Part shown: positions 1 through 6,108 of the stretch, one piece after another
Layout of the letters: each line of letters opens with the position of its first letter
Position numbering within the stretch: position 1 is the first letter of the stretch
Assembly: GCA_030018605.1 (NCBI GenBank)
Contig: JASEHP010000034.1
Coordinates: 1 to 12,069 of the forward strand
DNA length: 12,069 bases
Reading direction: 5' to 3'
From: Thermodesulfovibrionales bacterium
Lineage (GTDB): Bacteria; Nitrospirota; Thermodesulfovibrionia; Thermodesulfovibrionales; UBA1546
Notes under the pieces: generated by a model
Told to the model about the DNA's origin: nothing
Database searches by the model: none
What the model saw: the letters and a program-made list of their open reading frames with translations, nothing else
Position numbers and translations under genes: made by a program

Positions 1-339
1 ATATTAAAAAATAATTTGCTATTTCTGGACACCGTTTTTTGTAATTATGCCAAAATATCGAATCCGTGGGAAATTAATCTCGGTGTGGGACTGCAAGGCA
101 GGCTTGGCGAAACCATTATTTACGGAGGGCCCGTTGCATACTGGGCCAGAAGTAAAGCTGAAGCGTCGTTAACCTGGGGAGGGACGGTAGATAAAGGATA
201 ATGGACATACAAAGAGAAAAATAATGTAGGTAGTTTTGCAGGAGTAAGAATTCCTTTAAGCAAGAGCCTTAATCTTGAGGTCGAGGGACAGTTGAAAAGC
301 AGGTTCTCATTTGGCAGTGCTTTAACTTATGCGTTTTAA
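1..339 (+). pseudogene. C-terminal part of a probable outer-membrane beta-barrel protein, interrupted by an in-frame stop
   Basis: The frame is open from the window edge and reads alternating polar/hydrophobic strands rich in Gly, Tyr and Trp (for example WEINLGVGLQGRL and IIYGGPVAYWARSKAEASLTWGG). It meets TAA at 199-201. The same frame then continues for 45 more codons with the same strand pattern (AGVRIPLSKSLNLEVEGQLK) and ends in ...SALTYAF followed by TAA at 337-339. A C-terminal Phe on an amphipathic last strand is the classic outer-membrane barrel (BAM recognition) signature, so the part after the stop is very likely the true end of the protein. One base change (GAA to TAA at 199) would explain the interruption. 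Seen: open frame, stop, continuation, terminal Phe. Inferred: barrel identity and loss of function. The family cannot be named from this fragment. A sequencing error remains possible. Confidence 0.5.
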
Positions 340-359
340 GTGATATTCCTGCACATCCG

Positions 360-390
360 AGGGGATGACTGTTTATCAAAGTCATCCCCT
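360..390. terminator. Perfect 11-bp inverted repeat between convergent genes, possible bidirectional terminator
   Basis: AGGGGATGACT (360-370) pairs with AGTCATCCCCT (380-390) around a 9-base loop. It lies between the end of the barrel fragment (+) and the stop of the DNA ligase (-), only 7 bp from the latter. That position fits a shared terminator. Neither side has an immediate T-tract (the T7 run near 412-418 is inside the ligase end), so intrinsic termination is uncertain; mRNA 3'-end protection is an alternative. Confidence 0.4.
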
Positions 391-397
391 TACCACT

Positions 398-2125
398 TCA
401 ACCCACCTTCACCTTTTTTTGCATCTCAAACATATCTATTATCTCCTTAACGGAATTTGCATCTTCGGACTTTTTATCTTCTCTCAGAAAACCGACTGCC
501 CGCGGGAAACGGAGGGCATAGCCTATTCCTTCCTTATCCCGCCCCGCTGTATGCGATGGAGAGCGGGTTATCTCGTCTGCCGTGACGGTAACGACATACC
601 GCGGCTCTACCCATACGTCGGCTTCCATAATAGAATCGACGCGGGAATGTTTATGCTTAAGTGAAATCTCATCCAGAATCTTCTTAAGCTGCGCAAACTC
701 ATCCTCCGTAAAACCGGAGCCGATCTTGCTTACTGTTTTGAAAGTATCTGCTTTTGGGTCATATACGGCGCCAAGAAGCGCACCTAAACCAAACTCTGCC
801 CTTGCGCCCCTACCCCTGAAATATCCGACAATGCATACGTCTATTGTATCTGCAAGTTCGCCGCGGTAACTTCTTTTAAGTTTTATCCAGTTAAAGTTCC
901 TGCCTCCTGCTGCATAGGGCGCATCAAGCCTTTTCGCGACAACGCCCTCAAGCCCCCTTGCAATTGCATCATCAAAATACTTTGTTATCTCCTCGTGATT
1001 GTCGGTGATAAAAAGCTCTGACGGCTCTATAACAGGGTTTTTCTTTATAATCTTCTTGAGTCTTTCACGCCTTTCCTTGAAGGACTTTGGAGTATAATCC
1101 TCACCGTTAACATAAAGAAGGTCAAAGGCAAAATATCTGAGGGGATATTCCTTTGCAAGCTCTTCTATGCCGTGCTTTCTCTTGCGCTGAATAGTCACCT
1201 GAAATGGAAATAGTTCACCTGTTGATTCATTGTACGCAAGGGCTTCTCCTTCAATTATTACGGTATCCGCTGTTATGAAATTTTTCACGGCCTCTTTTAT
1301 CTCCGGGAACATGTGAGTGGTACTCTCAAGATTTCTTGAAAACATCTCAATATGGTTCTTATCTTTATGAAGCTGCACCCTGAACCCGTCATACTTTGCT
1401 TCAACAGCAGCCTTGCCTATCTTTTCAATAATATCTTCTGAGGAAGGAAGCCTCTCGCACAACGCCATCCTTATCGGATAGCCGACCCTCACATGGAATT
1501 TTTTTACCCCTTCCATGCCCTTTTCAAGCAGTGTCTTTGCCACAAGGCCGAGATCTGAACATAAGTTATACGCCCTTTCAAGTTCGGGCCTCAAGGCCCT
1601 GTCTCCTTGCGCAAGAGCCAATGCCTCAAGCACAGTCGGGTCTCCTATGCCAAGCCTTAATCTCCCGATAACAAATCGTGAAATATACTTGGCTTCTTTT
1701 GAAGAAACGCCTTTAAAAAGATTGCTCAGGAATCCGACCTTCTTTTCAACGCTTCCCGCGCCGGATGTCATGGCAACATCAGTGAGTTCTTCGTAGACCT
1801 TCTTAACTGTCAGATTTTGTCCTTTGCCCTTAACAAACTCCTCTGCCGTCTCTCCGAGGTCTCCTGTTTTTTGGAAAGTTTCTTCAACCTTTCTTGTGGC
1901 CGTATCCGTAGCGTCAGATATTGCCCTGATAAGATATTTTTCGGACATGCCAATCTCAAGGCCGTGAAATGGCGGAAGGAGCTGTCCCTGGCCGAGATAA
2001 ATAATCTTATCTATGTCGTCGGCTTTGGCTTCTTTGAATAATTCGGAGAGTATATCAAACATCTCAAGACGCTTTGTGGTCGCCTCAAGTTTTTCAAAAT
2101 ACTCAACGAGTCTGAGAAATTTCAT
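398..2125 (-). CDS. lig: ATP-dependent DNA ligase (archaeal/LigB-like, three-domain)
   Basis: Seals nicks in duplex DNA through ligase-AMP and DNA-AMP intermediates. The 575-residue product has the full nucleotidyltransferase motif set: motif I K244-YDGFR with K244 as predicted adenylated lysine, the SRNLEST block at 263-269, motif III near FAFDLLYVNG (332-341), motif IV LEGVVAKR (392-399), motif V WIKLKR (413-418), and a motif VI-like RFPR...RED at 539-550. Residues 1 to about 215 match the helical DNA-binding domain found in archaeal and eukaryotic ligases, and about 425-575 is the OB-fold. Length is close to archaeal ligases (about 560 residues), not to the short bacterial LigC/LigD types. 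Bacterial replication normally uses NAD-dependent LigA, so this is probably an accessory repair ligase, though that depends on whether ligA exists elsewhere. The gene is monocistronic and divergent from rluB. No nuclease, polymerase or Ku gene adjoins it. Confidence 0.93.
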   Translation of the reverse strand: MKFLRLVEYFEKLEATTKRLEMFDILSELFKEAKADDIDKIIYLGQGQLLPPFHGLEIGMSEKYLIRAISDATDTATRKVEETFQKTGDLGETAEEFVKGKGQNLTVKKVYEELTDVAMTSGAGSVEKKVGFLSNLFKGVSSKEAKYISRFVIGRLRLGIGDPTVLEALALAQGDRALRPELERAYNLCSDLGLVAKTLLEKGMEGVKKFHVRVGYPIRMALCERLPSSEDIIEKIGKAAVEAKYDGFRVQLHKDKNHIEMFSRNLESTTHMFPEIKEAVKNFITADTVIIEGEALAYNESTGELFPFQVTIQRKRKHGIEELAKEYPLRYFAFDLLYVNGEDYTPKSFKERRERLKKIIKKNPVIEPSELFITDNHEEITKYFDDAIARGLEGVVAKRLDAPYAAGGRNFNWIKLKRSYRGELADTIDVCIVGYFRGRGARAEFGLGALLGAVYDPKADTFKTVSKIGSGFTEDEFAQLKKILDEISLKHKHSRVDSIMEADVWVEPRYVVTVTADEITRSPSHTAGRDKEGIGYALRFPRAVGFLREDKKSEDANSVKEIIDMFEMQKKVKVG

Positions 2126-2137
2126 CCGAACCCCGCC

Positions 2138-2231
2138 TTGTCATCGCGAGTCCTGACTTTGTCGGGACGTGGCGATCTTTCTTTGAGATTGCTTTGGCTC
2201 ACTTTGTGAGCCAAAGCAATGACATTTTAGT
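2138..2231 (+). repeat. Dispersed palindromic repeat, copy 1 (between ligase and rluB)
   Basis: Begins TTGTCATCGCGAG and ends CAATGACATTTTAGT, matching the ends of the element at 3027-3132 in the same orientation. It contains a perfect 14-bp stem with a 5-base loop (2188-2201 with 2207-2220, ATTGCTTTGGCTCA arm) and a smaller GTCCTGAC/GTCGGGAC hairpin (2150-2157 with 2161-2168, one T:G pair). The outer ends TGTCAT/ATGACA are themselves complementary. It resembles small non-autonomous REP/MITE-like intergenic palindromes. It lies in the predicted 5' leader of the ligase transcript. Confidence 0.75.
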
Positions 2232-2233
2232 AA

Positions 2234-2263
2234 ATTATATCAGTCGCCTACTCCATCTGTCAT
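2234..2263 (-). promoter_or_regulatory. Predicted sigma70-type promoter of the DNA ligase gene
   Basis: On the minus strand, ATGACA (2263-2258, one mismatch from TTGACA) is separated by 18 bp from a perfect TATAAT (2239-2234). The start of transcription would fall near 2227, inside the end of the palindromic repeat. The repeat would then form most of a roughly 100-nt leader before the ligase ATG at 2125. Pattern match only. Confidence 0.5.
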
Positions 2264-2272
2264 GCAAAATTG

Positions 2273-2281
2273 TGTTATCAT
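2273..2281 (+). promoter_or_regulatory. Extended -10 promoter of rluB, predicted leaderless mRNA
   Basis: TGTTATCAT fits the extended -10 pattern TGnTATAAT with one mismatch. Only 8 bases (CATTACCT) separate it from the ATG at 2290, which has no Shine-Dalgarno sequence, so the transcript should start at or next to the ATG. The same geometry precedes the DHS-like gene at 10529. Confidence 0.4.
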
Positions 2282-2289
2282 CATTACCT

Positions 2290-3018
2290 ATGGAAGAAAG
2301 GCTTCAGAAAATTCTTGCAAAGATGGGGATCGCCTCAAGAAGAGGCGCTGAGGAGATAATCCTTGAAGGAAGAGTTACGGTTAACGGGAAAACGGCAACC
2401 CTCGGCATGAAGGCAGACCCGGCAAAAGATCATATAAAACTTGACGGCAAACTCCTCACAAAACCGGAACCAAAAGTCTATCTGATGATAAATAAACCCA
2501 AAAATGTTCTTACGACACTCTCTGAGGAGGAAGAAAGGCCGACCATAAAGGAGTCTTTAAGAAACATCAAATACAGGGTGTTCCCGGTTGGAAGGCTCGA
2601 CTTTGACTCAGAGGGGCTGCTTCTTCTCACAAATGATGGCGATTTTGCTCATTCGATTTTGCACCCGTCAAAGAAGATTCCAAAAACATATCATGTTAAA
2701 ATAAAAGGCATCATTGAGGATGAAAAATTAGATAAACTGAGAAAAGGGATAAGGCTTAAGGATGGACTTACCTCGCCTGCCAAGGCAAAGAAACTCAGAA
2801 AAGCAGAGGAAAACTGCTGGATTGAAATTACGATATATGAAGGCAAGAAAAGACAGGTAAGGAGAATGTGTGAACAGGTGGGGCATCCTGTGCTGAAACT
2901 TAAGCGCATAAGGATAAACGGCATAGATATTGGAAATCTCCGCCCGGGAGAGTTAAGATATTTAACTCCGGACGAAGTGGTAAAAATTAAAAAAGAAGTT
3001 ACCAAGACTAATACATAA
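2290..3018 (+). CDS. rluB: 23S rRNA pseudouridine synthase, RsuA/RluB family
   Basis: Converts a specific uridine of rRNA to pseudouridine; RluB acts on the peptidyl-transferase region of 23S rRNA (E. coli U2605). The 242-residue product has an N-terminal S4 RNA-binding domain (about 1-60: RLQKILAKMGIASRRGAEEII...GRVTVNG) and the RsuA-family catalytic block GRLDFDSEGLLLLTNDG (101-117), with D104 the expected catalytic Asp. A C-terminal KKRQVRRMCEQVGHPVLKLKR motif follows (186-206). The same frame is open upstream to an ATG at 2194, but those 32 codons are read from the palindromic repeat and are unlike the family. The ATG at 2290 places the S4 domain directly at the N-terminus and was chosen. 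RsuA, RluE and RluF share this architecture; RluB is favoured by the S4 domain and typical bacterial distribution, not proven. Confidence 0.88.
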   Translation: MEERLQKILAKMGIASRRGAEEIILEGRVTVNGKTATLGMKADPAKDHIKLDGKLLTKPEPKVYLMINKPKNVLTTLSEEEERPTIKESLRNIKYRVFPVGRLDFDSEGLLLLTNDGDFAHSILHPSKKIPKTYHVKIKGIIEDEKLDKLRKGIRLKDGLTSPAKAKKLRKAEENCWIEITIYEGKKRQVRRMCEQVGHPVLKLKRIRINGIDIGNLRPGELRYLTPDEVVKIKKEVTKTNT

Positions 3019-3026
3019 ATTTTACT

Positions 3027-3132
3027 TTGTCATTGCGAGCGACCAACGGAAGCGTGGCAATCTCGCTTCATAACAGAAAGATTGCTTCGTCGTTCCGAAA
3101 GCTTTCGGGACTCCTCGCAATGACACTTTAGT
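3027..3132 (+). repeat. Dispersed palindromic repeat, copy 2 (between rluB and aspS)
   Basis: Begins TTGTCATTGCGAGCGACC and ends CAATGACACTTTAGT, the same ends and orientation as the copy at 2138-2231. Inside is the hairpin CCGAAAGCTTTCGG (3095-3108), extendable to 3092-3111, and AGATTGCTTCGTCGTTCC, typical of this widespread repeat type. Terminal TTGTCATTGCGAG and CTCGCAATGACA are complementary (3028-3039 with 3114-3124), so the whole element can fold into one long hairpin. The central parts of the two copies differ. Confidence 0.78.
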
Positions 3133-3144
3133 TGATACATTAGT

Positions 3145-3165
3145 AACAACTAAAAACTAACAACT
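3145..3165 (+). repeat. Three heptamers in the aspS leader (AACAACT, AAAAACT, AACAACT)
   Basis: Three adjacent 7-base units run up to 13 bp before the aspS start, just upstream of the AGGTGG ribosome binding site. An 8-bp inverted repeat TTTAGTTG (3127-3134) / CAACTAAA (3147-3154) joins this block to the end of the palindromic repeat. It shares the 7-base period of the arrays in aspS, leuS and lptE. Confidence 0.6.
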
Positions 3166-3178
3166 GATAGGTGGTATT

Positions 3179-4981
3179 ATGACTCGCGATAAAAACTGCG
3201 GCGAACTAAGGGAATCCGACATAGGCTCAAACCTGAGCCTTGCGGGATGGGTCTTTAGAAGAAGAGACCATGGCGGGCTCATATTCATTGACTTAAGGGA
3301 CAGGAGCGGATTATGCCAGATAGTTTTCAGCCCAGATGTTGCCAAAGACGCCCATGAGACAGCGCATGATATAAGGGCAGAATATGTAATTTCCGTCTCA
3401 GGGGAGATAAGGAAAAGACCCGGAGGCACGGAAAACCCGAACATTCCCACCGGAGCAGTAGAGATGTATGTCAACAAGCTTGAAGTCCTTAATGAAGCAG
3501 CGCCATTGCCTTATAACATGGAAGAGGCTGCCGACGCGGGTGAGGCTTTAAGATTAAAACACAGGTATCTTGATTTGAGAAGGACCGAGATGCAGCAGAA
3601 CCTCATAATGCGACATCGCATCTCAAAAAATATCAGAGACTATCTTGATGAAAAGGGATTTCTTGAAATAGAAACACCGATGCTCACAAAATCCACCCCT
3701 GAAGGCGCAAGGGATTATCTTGTTCCGAGCAGGATGAATCCCTGGCATTTCTATGCGCTGCCGCAGTCGCCGCAATTATTCAAACAGATACTTATGGTTT
3801 CAGGATTGGAGAAGTATTTTCAGATTGTTAAGTGTTTCCGTGACGAAGACCTGCGAGCAGACAGGCAGCCTGAATTTACACAGGTGGATTTAGAGATGTC
3901 TTTTGTTGACAGAGAAGACGTCCTCTCCCTCATGGAAGGCATGATGAAAAAGCTCTTCAAGGACGTCCTTTCAATTGATATAGAAACACCTTTTCAAAGG
4001 TTGAGCTTTCACGAATCAATGGAGAGGTTTGGGAATGACAAGCCCGATTTAAGATTCGGGTTAGAGCTTAAGGATATGGCTGACCTTGCCATGAAAGGAA
4101 CATTCAAGGTATTCCTTGACTCAATCAATGACAGGGGAATGGTAAAAGCTATTAACGGCAAAGGAATGGCAGGGCTTTCAAGAAAAGAAATAGACACGCT
4201 TACAGCAGAGACACAGTCATTCGGCGCAAAAGGACTTGCATGGATAAAGGTCAAAAATGGTTTTGAATCTCCTATAGCCAAGTTCTTCCCTGAAGAAATA
4301 CTTAAAAGGATGGCTGAAAGGCTTGAAGCAGCAGAAGGGGACATGATGCTCTTCGTCGCTGACAAGCCAAAAGTTACATACGACGTGCTCAGCCGCCTGA
4401 GACTTGAACTCGGGAAGAAACTGAACTTAATTAGGTCCGGGTATAAATTTGCATGGATAATTGATTTTCCCCTGCTTGAATGGGATGAGGAGGAATCAAG
4501 ATTTCAGGCAATGCACCACCCATTTACATCACCTATGAATGAGGATATTGAGAAGATGCTTTCATTAAATCTGTCTGACCCTGAACTGTTCACTGCCCAC
4601 CGTTCACTGCTCACTGATATTAAGGCAAAGGCTTACGACATTGTGTTAAATGGTTATGAGATTGGCGGCGGAAGCATCCGTATTCACAGGCAGGATGTTC
4701 AGAAAAAGATGTTTGAGCTTTTAGACATCCCTGATGAAGAGGCAAGGATGAAATTCGGATTTCTTCTTGATGCACTTCAATATGGCGCTCCTCCCCACGG
4801 AGGGATTGCGCTTGGACTTGACAGGCTTGTAATGATAATGGTCGGGGCAACATCCATAAGAGACGTTATCGCCTTTCCCAAGACTCAGAAAGCCGTCTGC
4901 ATGATGTCAGGAGCGCCTTCAACAGTTGAGCTAAAACAGCTCAGAGAGCTCCATATAAAAACAGACGTGCCTCTAGAGTAG
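3179..4981 (+). CDS. aspS: Aspartyl-tRNA synthetase, probably non-discriminating (Asp/Asn)
   Basis: Charges tRNA-Asp with aspartate in the cytoplasm. The 600-residue product has the bacterial AspRS layout. An N-terminal OB-fold anticodon domain (about 1-105) has GWVFRRRDHGGLIFIDLRDRSG. The class II core follows, with motif 1 around 160-182 (FLEIETPMLTKSTPEGARDY) and motif 2 FRDEDLRADRQPEFTQVDLE (220-239). A GAD insertion domain spans about 290-425, and motif 3 is GIALGLDRL (542-550). H31 and G82 match the residues linked to relaxed specificity in AspRS of bacteria that make Asn-tRNA by GatCAB, where discriminating enzymes have Leu and Lys. Residues about 461-480 are an extra segment encoded by five 7-base repeats, between HHPFTSP and AKAYDIVLNGYEIGGG. 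The start ATG follows AGGTGG by 5-6 bases. A small membrane protein gene begins 10 bp after the stop. Confidence 0.96.
   Translation: MTRDKNCGELRESDIGSNLSLAGWVFRRRDHGGLIFIDLRDRSGLCQIVFSPDVAKDAHETAHDIRAEYVISVSGEIRKRPGGTENPNIPTGAVEMYVNKLEVLNEAAPLPYNMEEAADAGEALRLKHRYLDLRRTEMQQNLIMRHRISKNIRDYLDEKGFLEIETPMLTKSTPEGARDYLVPSRMNPWHFYALPQSPQLFKQILMVSGLEKYFQIVKCFRDEDLRADRQPEFTQVDLEMSFVDREDVLSLMEGMMKKLFKDVLSIDIETPFQRLSFHESMERFGNDKPDLRFGLELKDMADLAMKGTFKVFLDSINDRGMVKAINGKGMAGLSRKEIDTLTAETQSFGAKGLAWIKVKNGFESPIAKFFPEEILKRMAERLEAAEGDMMLFVADKPKVTYDVLSRLRLELGKKLNLIRSGYKFAWIIDFPLLEWDEEESRFQAMHHPFTSPMNEDIEKMLSLNLSDPELFTAHRSLLTDIKAKAYDIVLNGYEIGGGSIRIHRQDVQKKMFELLDIPDEEARMKFGFLLDALQYGAPPHGGIALGLDRLVMIMVGATSIRDVIAFPKTQKAVCMMSGAPSTVELKQLRELHIKTDVPLE
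4586..4620 (+). repeat. Five degenerate heptamers inside aspS (consensus CTGTTCA)
   Basis: CTGTTCA, CTGCCCA, CCGTTCA, CTGCTCA and CTGATAT follow one another without gaps. They encode LFTAHRSLLTDI in the AspRS frame, in a loop where Thermus-type AspRS has roughly 14 fewer residues (comparison from memory). The consensus is identical to the heptamer of the lptE signal peptide, about 4.1 kb away. Confidence 0.75.
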
Positions 4982-4991
4982 CCCCCGCAAT

Positions 4992-5297
4992 ATGGGACAA
5001 CACGTGTCCAGAAACACAGTCAAGAAAGCCTTGGTTGTAATCGTATGCCTTGCCGCAGCAATCATAGTTACAAAACTTTATCTTAAAACAATAGGCATTC
5101 TGATAGTCGCAGCGGTGGTTATTTATGCCTTGTTATCACTTACGAAACTGTCCAAAGAAGAGAAAAAAGCCTCGTTGGAGACGGCAGGGAACAGTGATAA
5201 AATGCCTCTCGGCAAAGCCGTTCAGTTCCTGCAATATCTGATTTACGGCTTGATTGTCATAGCGGTTATCAAATGGTTTATCGGGCAATCGAAGTAG
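4992..5297 (+). CDS. Small hydrophobic membrane protein of unknown function
   Basis: A 101-residue product that I do not recognise. It has a short basic N-terminus, two hydrophobic segments nearly back to back (about 12-28 ALVVIVCLAAAIIVTKL and 31-50 TIGILIVAAVVIYALLSL), a charged, probably exposed linker (about 52-75, KLSKEEKKASLETAGNSDKM), and a third hydrophobic segment (about 79-97, FLQYLIYGLIVIAVIKWFI). It begins 10 bp after the aspS stop in the same direction and is probably cotranscribed with it. No clear Shine-Dalgarno sequence is seen, and an in-frame GTG at 5004 is an alternative start. The coding pattern and spacing make it a likely real gene. Nothing in the sequence gives a function, and adjacency to aspS need not mean a functional link. 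Confidence 0.65.
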   Translation: MGQHVSRNTVKKALVVIVCLAAAIIVTKLYLKTIGILIVAAVVIYALLSLTKLSKEEKKASLETAGNSDKMPLGKAVQFLQYLIYGLIVIAVIKWFIGQSK

Positions 5298-5304
5298 GAA
5301 AAAC

Positions 5305-5333
5305 TTGACATTGTAGCCACAATATTTTAAATT
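5305..5333 (+). promoter_or_regulatory. Predicted promoter of the vapBC operon
   Basis: A perfect -35 box TTGACA (5305-5310) is followed after 17 bp by TAAATT (5328-5333), four of six matches to TATAAT. It lies just downstream of the small membrane protein gene and about 29 bp before the vapB start. The following 12-bp palindrome overlaps its downstream edge. Confidence 0.5.
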
Positions 5334-5343
5334 GTATATACAA
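5332..5343. promoter_or_regulatory. Perfect 12-bp palindrome TTGTATATACAA, candidate VapB/VapBC operator
   Basis: A perfect dyad that overlaps the -10 box and predicted start of the vapBC transcript, where a repressor would block polymerase. VapB-type antitoxins and VapBC complexes commonly autorepress by binding short AT-rich palindromes at this location. The sequence and position are seen; the binding is inferred. Confidence 0.45.
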
Positions 5344-5361
5344 GCAAGAATGGAGGTTAAC

Positions 5362-5559
5362 ATGCAGACTGTAACGAAAAAAACGGCAAAACATTTCAGG
5401 CTTAATGAAACTTTAATCAAGGATGCTCAGAAAATACTCGGCGCAAAGACAGAGACTGAGGCTGTAGAGACCGCTCTTTCTGATGTTATATACCAGGAAA
5501 AAATGAGGAGATTCATTGAACAGACAAAAGGGAAGTTCAAGTTTGAGGGTCTTAATTGA
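5362..5559 (+). CDS. vapB: VapB-type antitoxin (ribbon-helix-helix family)
   Basis: The 65-residue product should bind and neutralise the downstream PIN-domain toxin and repress the operon. The N-terminal part TAKHFRLNETLIKDAQKILGAKTETEAVETALSDVI (about 8-43) fits the short beta strand plus two helices of the Arc/MetJ-like DNA-binding fold found in this antitoxin family (DUF2191-like). The tail IYQEKMRRFIEQTKGKFKFEGLN is the usual flexible toxin-binding region ending in a G-K-F pattern. The start at 5362 is preceded by GGAGG five bases upstream. Earlier in-frame starts (TTG 5332, ATG 5350) would overlap the palindrome or the ribosome binding site and were rejected. Its stop TGA overlaps the TTG start of vapC. 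Confidence 0.85.
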   Translation: MQTVTKKTAKHFRLNETLIKDAQKILGAKTETEAVETALSDVIYQEKMRRFIEQTKGKFKFEGLN

Positions 5560-5969
5560 GACCAAGGGCAGTCCTTGACACATCTTTTCTTGTAGAGCAC
5601 TTCAGAAAAGACGCAGTTTACGAAATCTTTATTAATCTGAACAGAGTTTATCATATTACCTTCAGTTCTGTAGTGCTGATGGAACTCCTTTCGGGAGCAT
5701 ATGACCATAAGGAACAGAAGCTCATTGACCAGATTAAAAATAATTTTGCTGTGATAACAGTCACTGAGAGGCGGGGGTATGCTGCCGGGAATATAATGCG
5801 CAAGTTAAGACTTGACGAGAAAATCGACCCCTCAAGAATCAAAAGCCTTCTTGCCGACATTCTTATTGCCCTATCCGCAAGAGATATAGGTGCAATATTG
5901 ATTACAAAGAACGAGAAGGATTTCAAGCTGATTAATGAAGTGTTTGAGTTCAGGTATTTAGCTGTTTAG
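5556..5969 (+). CDS. vapC: VapC-type PIN-domain ribonuclease toxin
   Basis: Predicted Mg-dependent endoribonuclease toxin, 137 residues, a normal length for VapC. The PIN acidic residues are in place: D8 in VLDTSFLV, E43 in VLMELLSG, D101 in LLADILIALSARD, and D122 in LITKNEKDF. T117 and N119 complete the C-terminal part of the active site. The start is TTG at 5556, in the TTGA that overlaps the antitoxin stop (5557-5559). There is no later start that would keep D8. This overlap implies translational coupling, so toxin is made only when antitoxin is translated. VapC toxins cleave initiator tRNA, other tRNAs or the sarcin-ricin loop of 23S rRNA; the target here cannot be read from the sequence. 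Confidence 0.88.
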   Translation: MRPRAVLDTSFLVEHFRKDAVYEIFINLNRVYHITFSSVVLMELLSGAYDHKEQKLIDQIKNNFAVITVTERRGYAAGNIMRKLRLDEKIDPSRIKSLLADILIALSARDIGAILITKNEKDFKLINEVFEFRYLAV

Positions 5970-6045
5970 CCGTTATAATTTCTCATACGCTTTTTTCTTG
6001 TCTTTCCTCCTTGCAAGTTCACTGGCATAGTATGGTCATCCGCCC

Positions 6046-6075
6046 TTGTCAATCTCCGCTTTGCGCGGATATAAT
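6046..6075 (+). promoter_or_regulatory. Predicted sigma70-type promoter of the leuS-lptE-holA operon
   Basis: TTGTCA (6046-6051, one mismatch) and a perfect TATAAT (6070-6075) are separated by 18 bp. Transcription would start near 6082. The strong AAGGAG at 6093-6098 and the leuS TTG at 6109 follow. The leuS reading frame happens to be open through this promoter, so a longer gene call would be wrong. Confidence 0.6.
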
Positions 6076-6108
6076 AAATGCCTGAAAATTAAAAGGAGAA
6101 AAACTATC

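Noticed and set aside
365..664. Plus-strand open frame over the ligase end
   Set aside because: It begins in the hairpin between the convergent genes and overlaps the conserved C-terminal part of the ligase; no independent coding support.
2194..2289. Longer N-terminus for the RluB-family protein from an ATG at 2194
   Set aside because: The 32 extra residues are translated from the palindromic repeat and from the divergent promoter region; the S4 domain starts properly at 2290.
2691..3005. Minus-strand open frames inside rluB, aspS, leuS and other genes
   Set aside because: They are shadows of well-identified genes on the other strand, with no family features of their own.
5332..5361. Earlier vapB starts at 5332 or 5350
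   Set aside because: They overlap the palindrome or the GGAGG ribosome binding site; 5362 has correct spacing.
5970..6045. Terminator after vapC
   Set aside because: There is a T6 run near 5991 but no stable GC-rich stem directly before it.
6046..6108. Longer LeuRS N-terminus starting at TTG 6046
   Set aside because: The extension is read from the promoter (its first bases are the -35 box). AAGGAG at 6093-6098 and the family N-terminus support TTG 6109.
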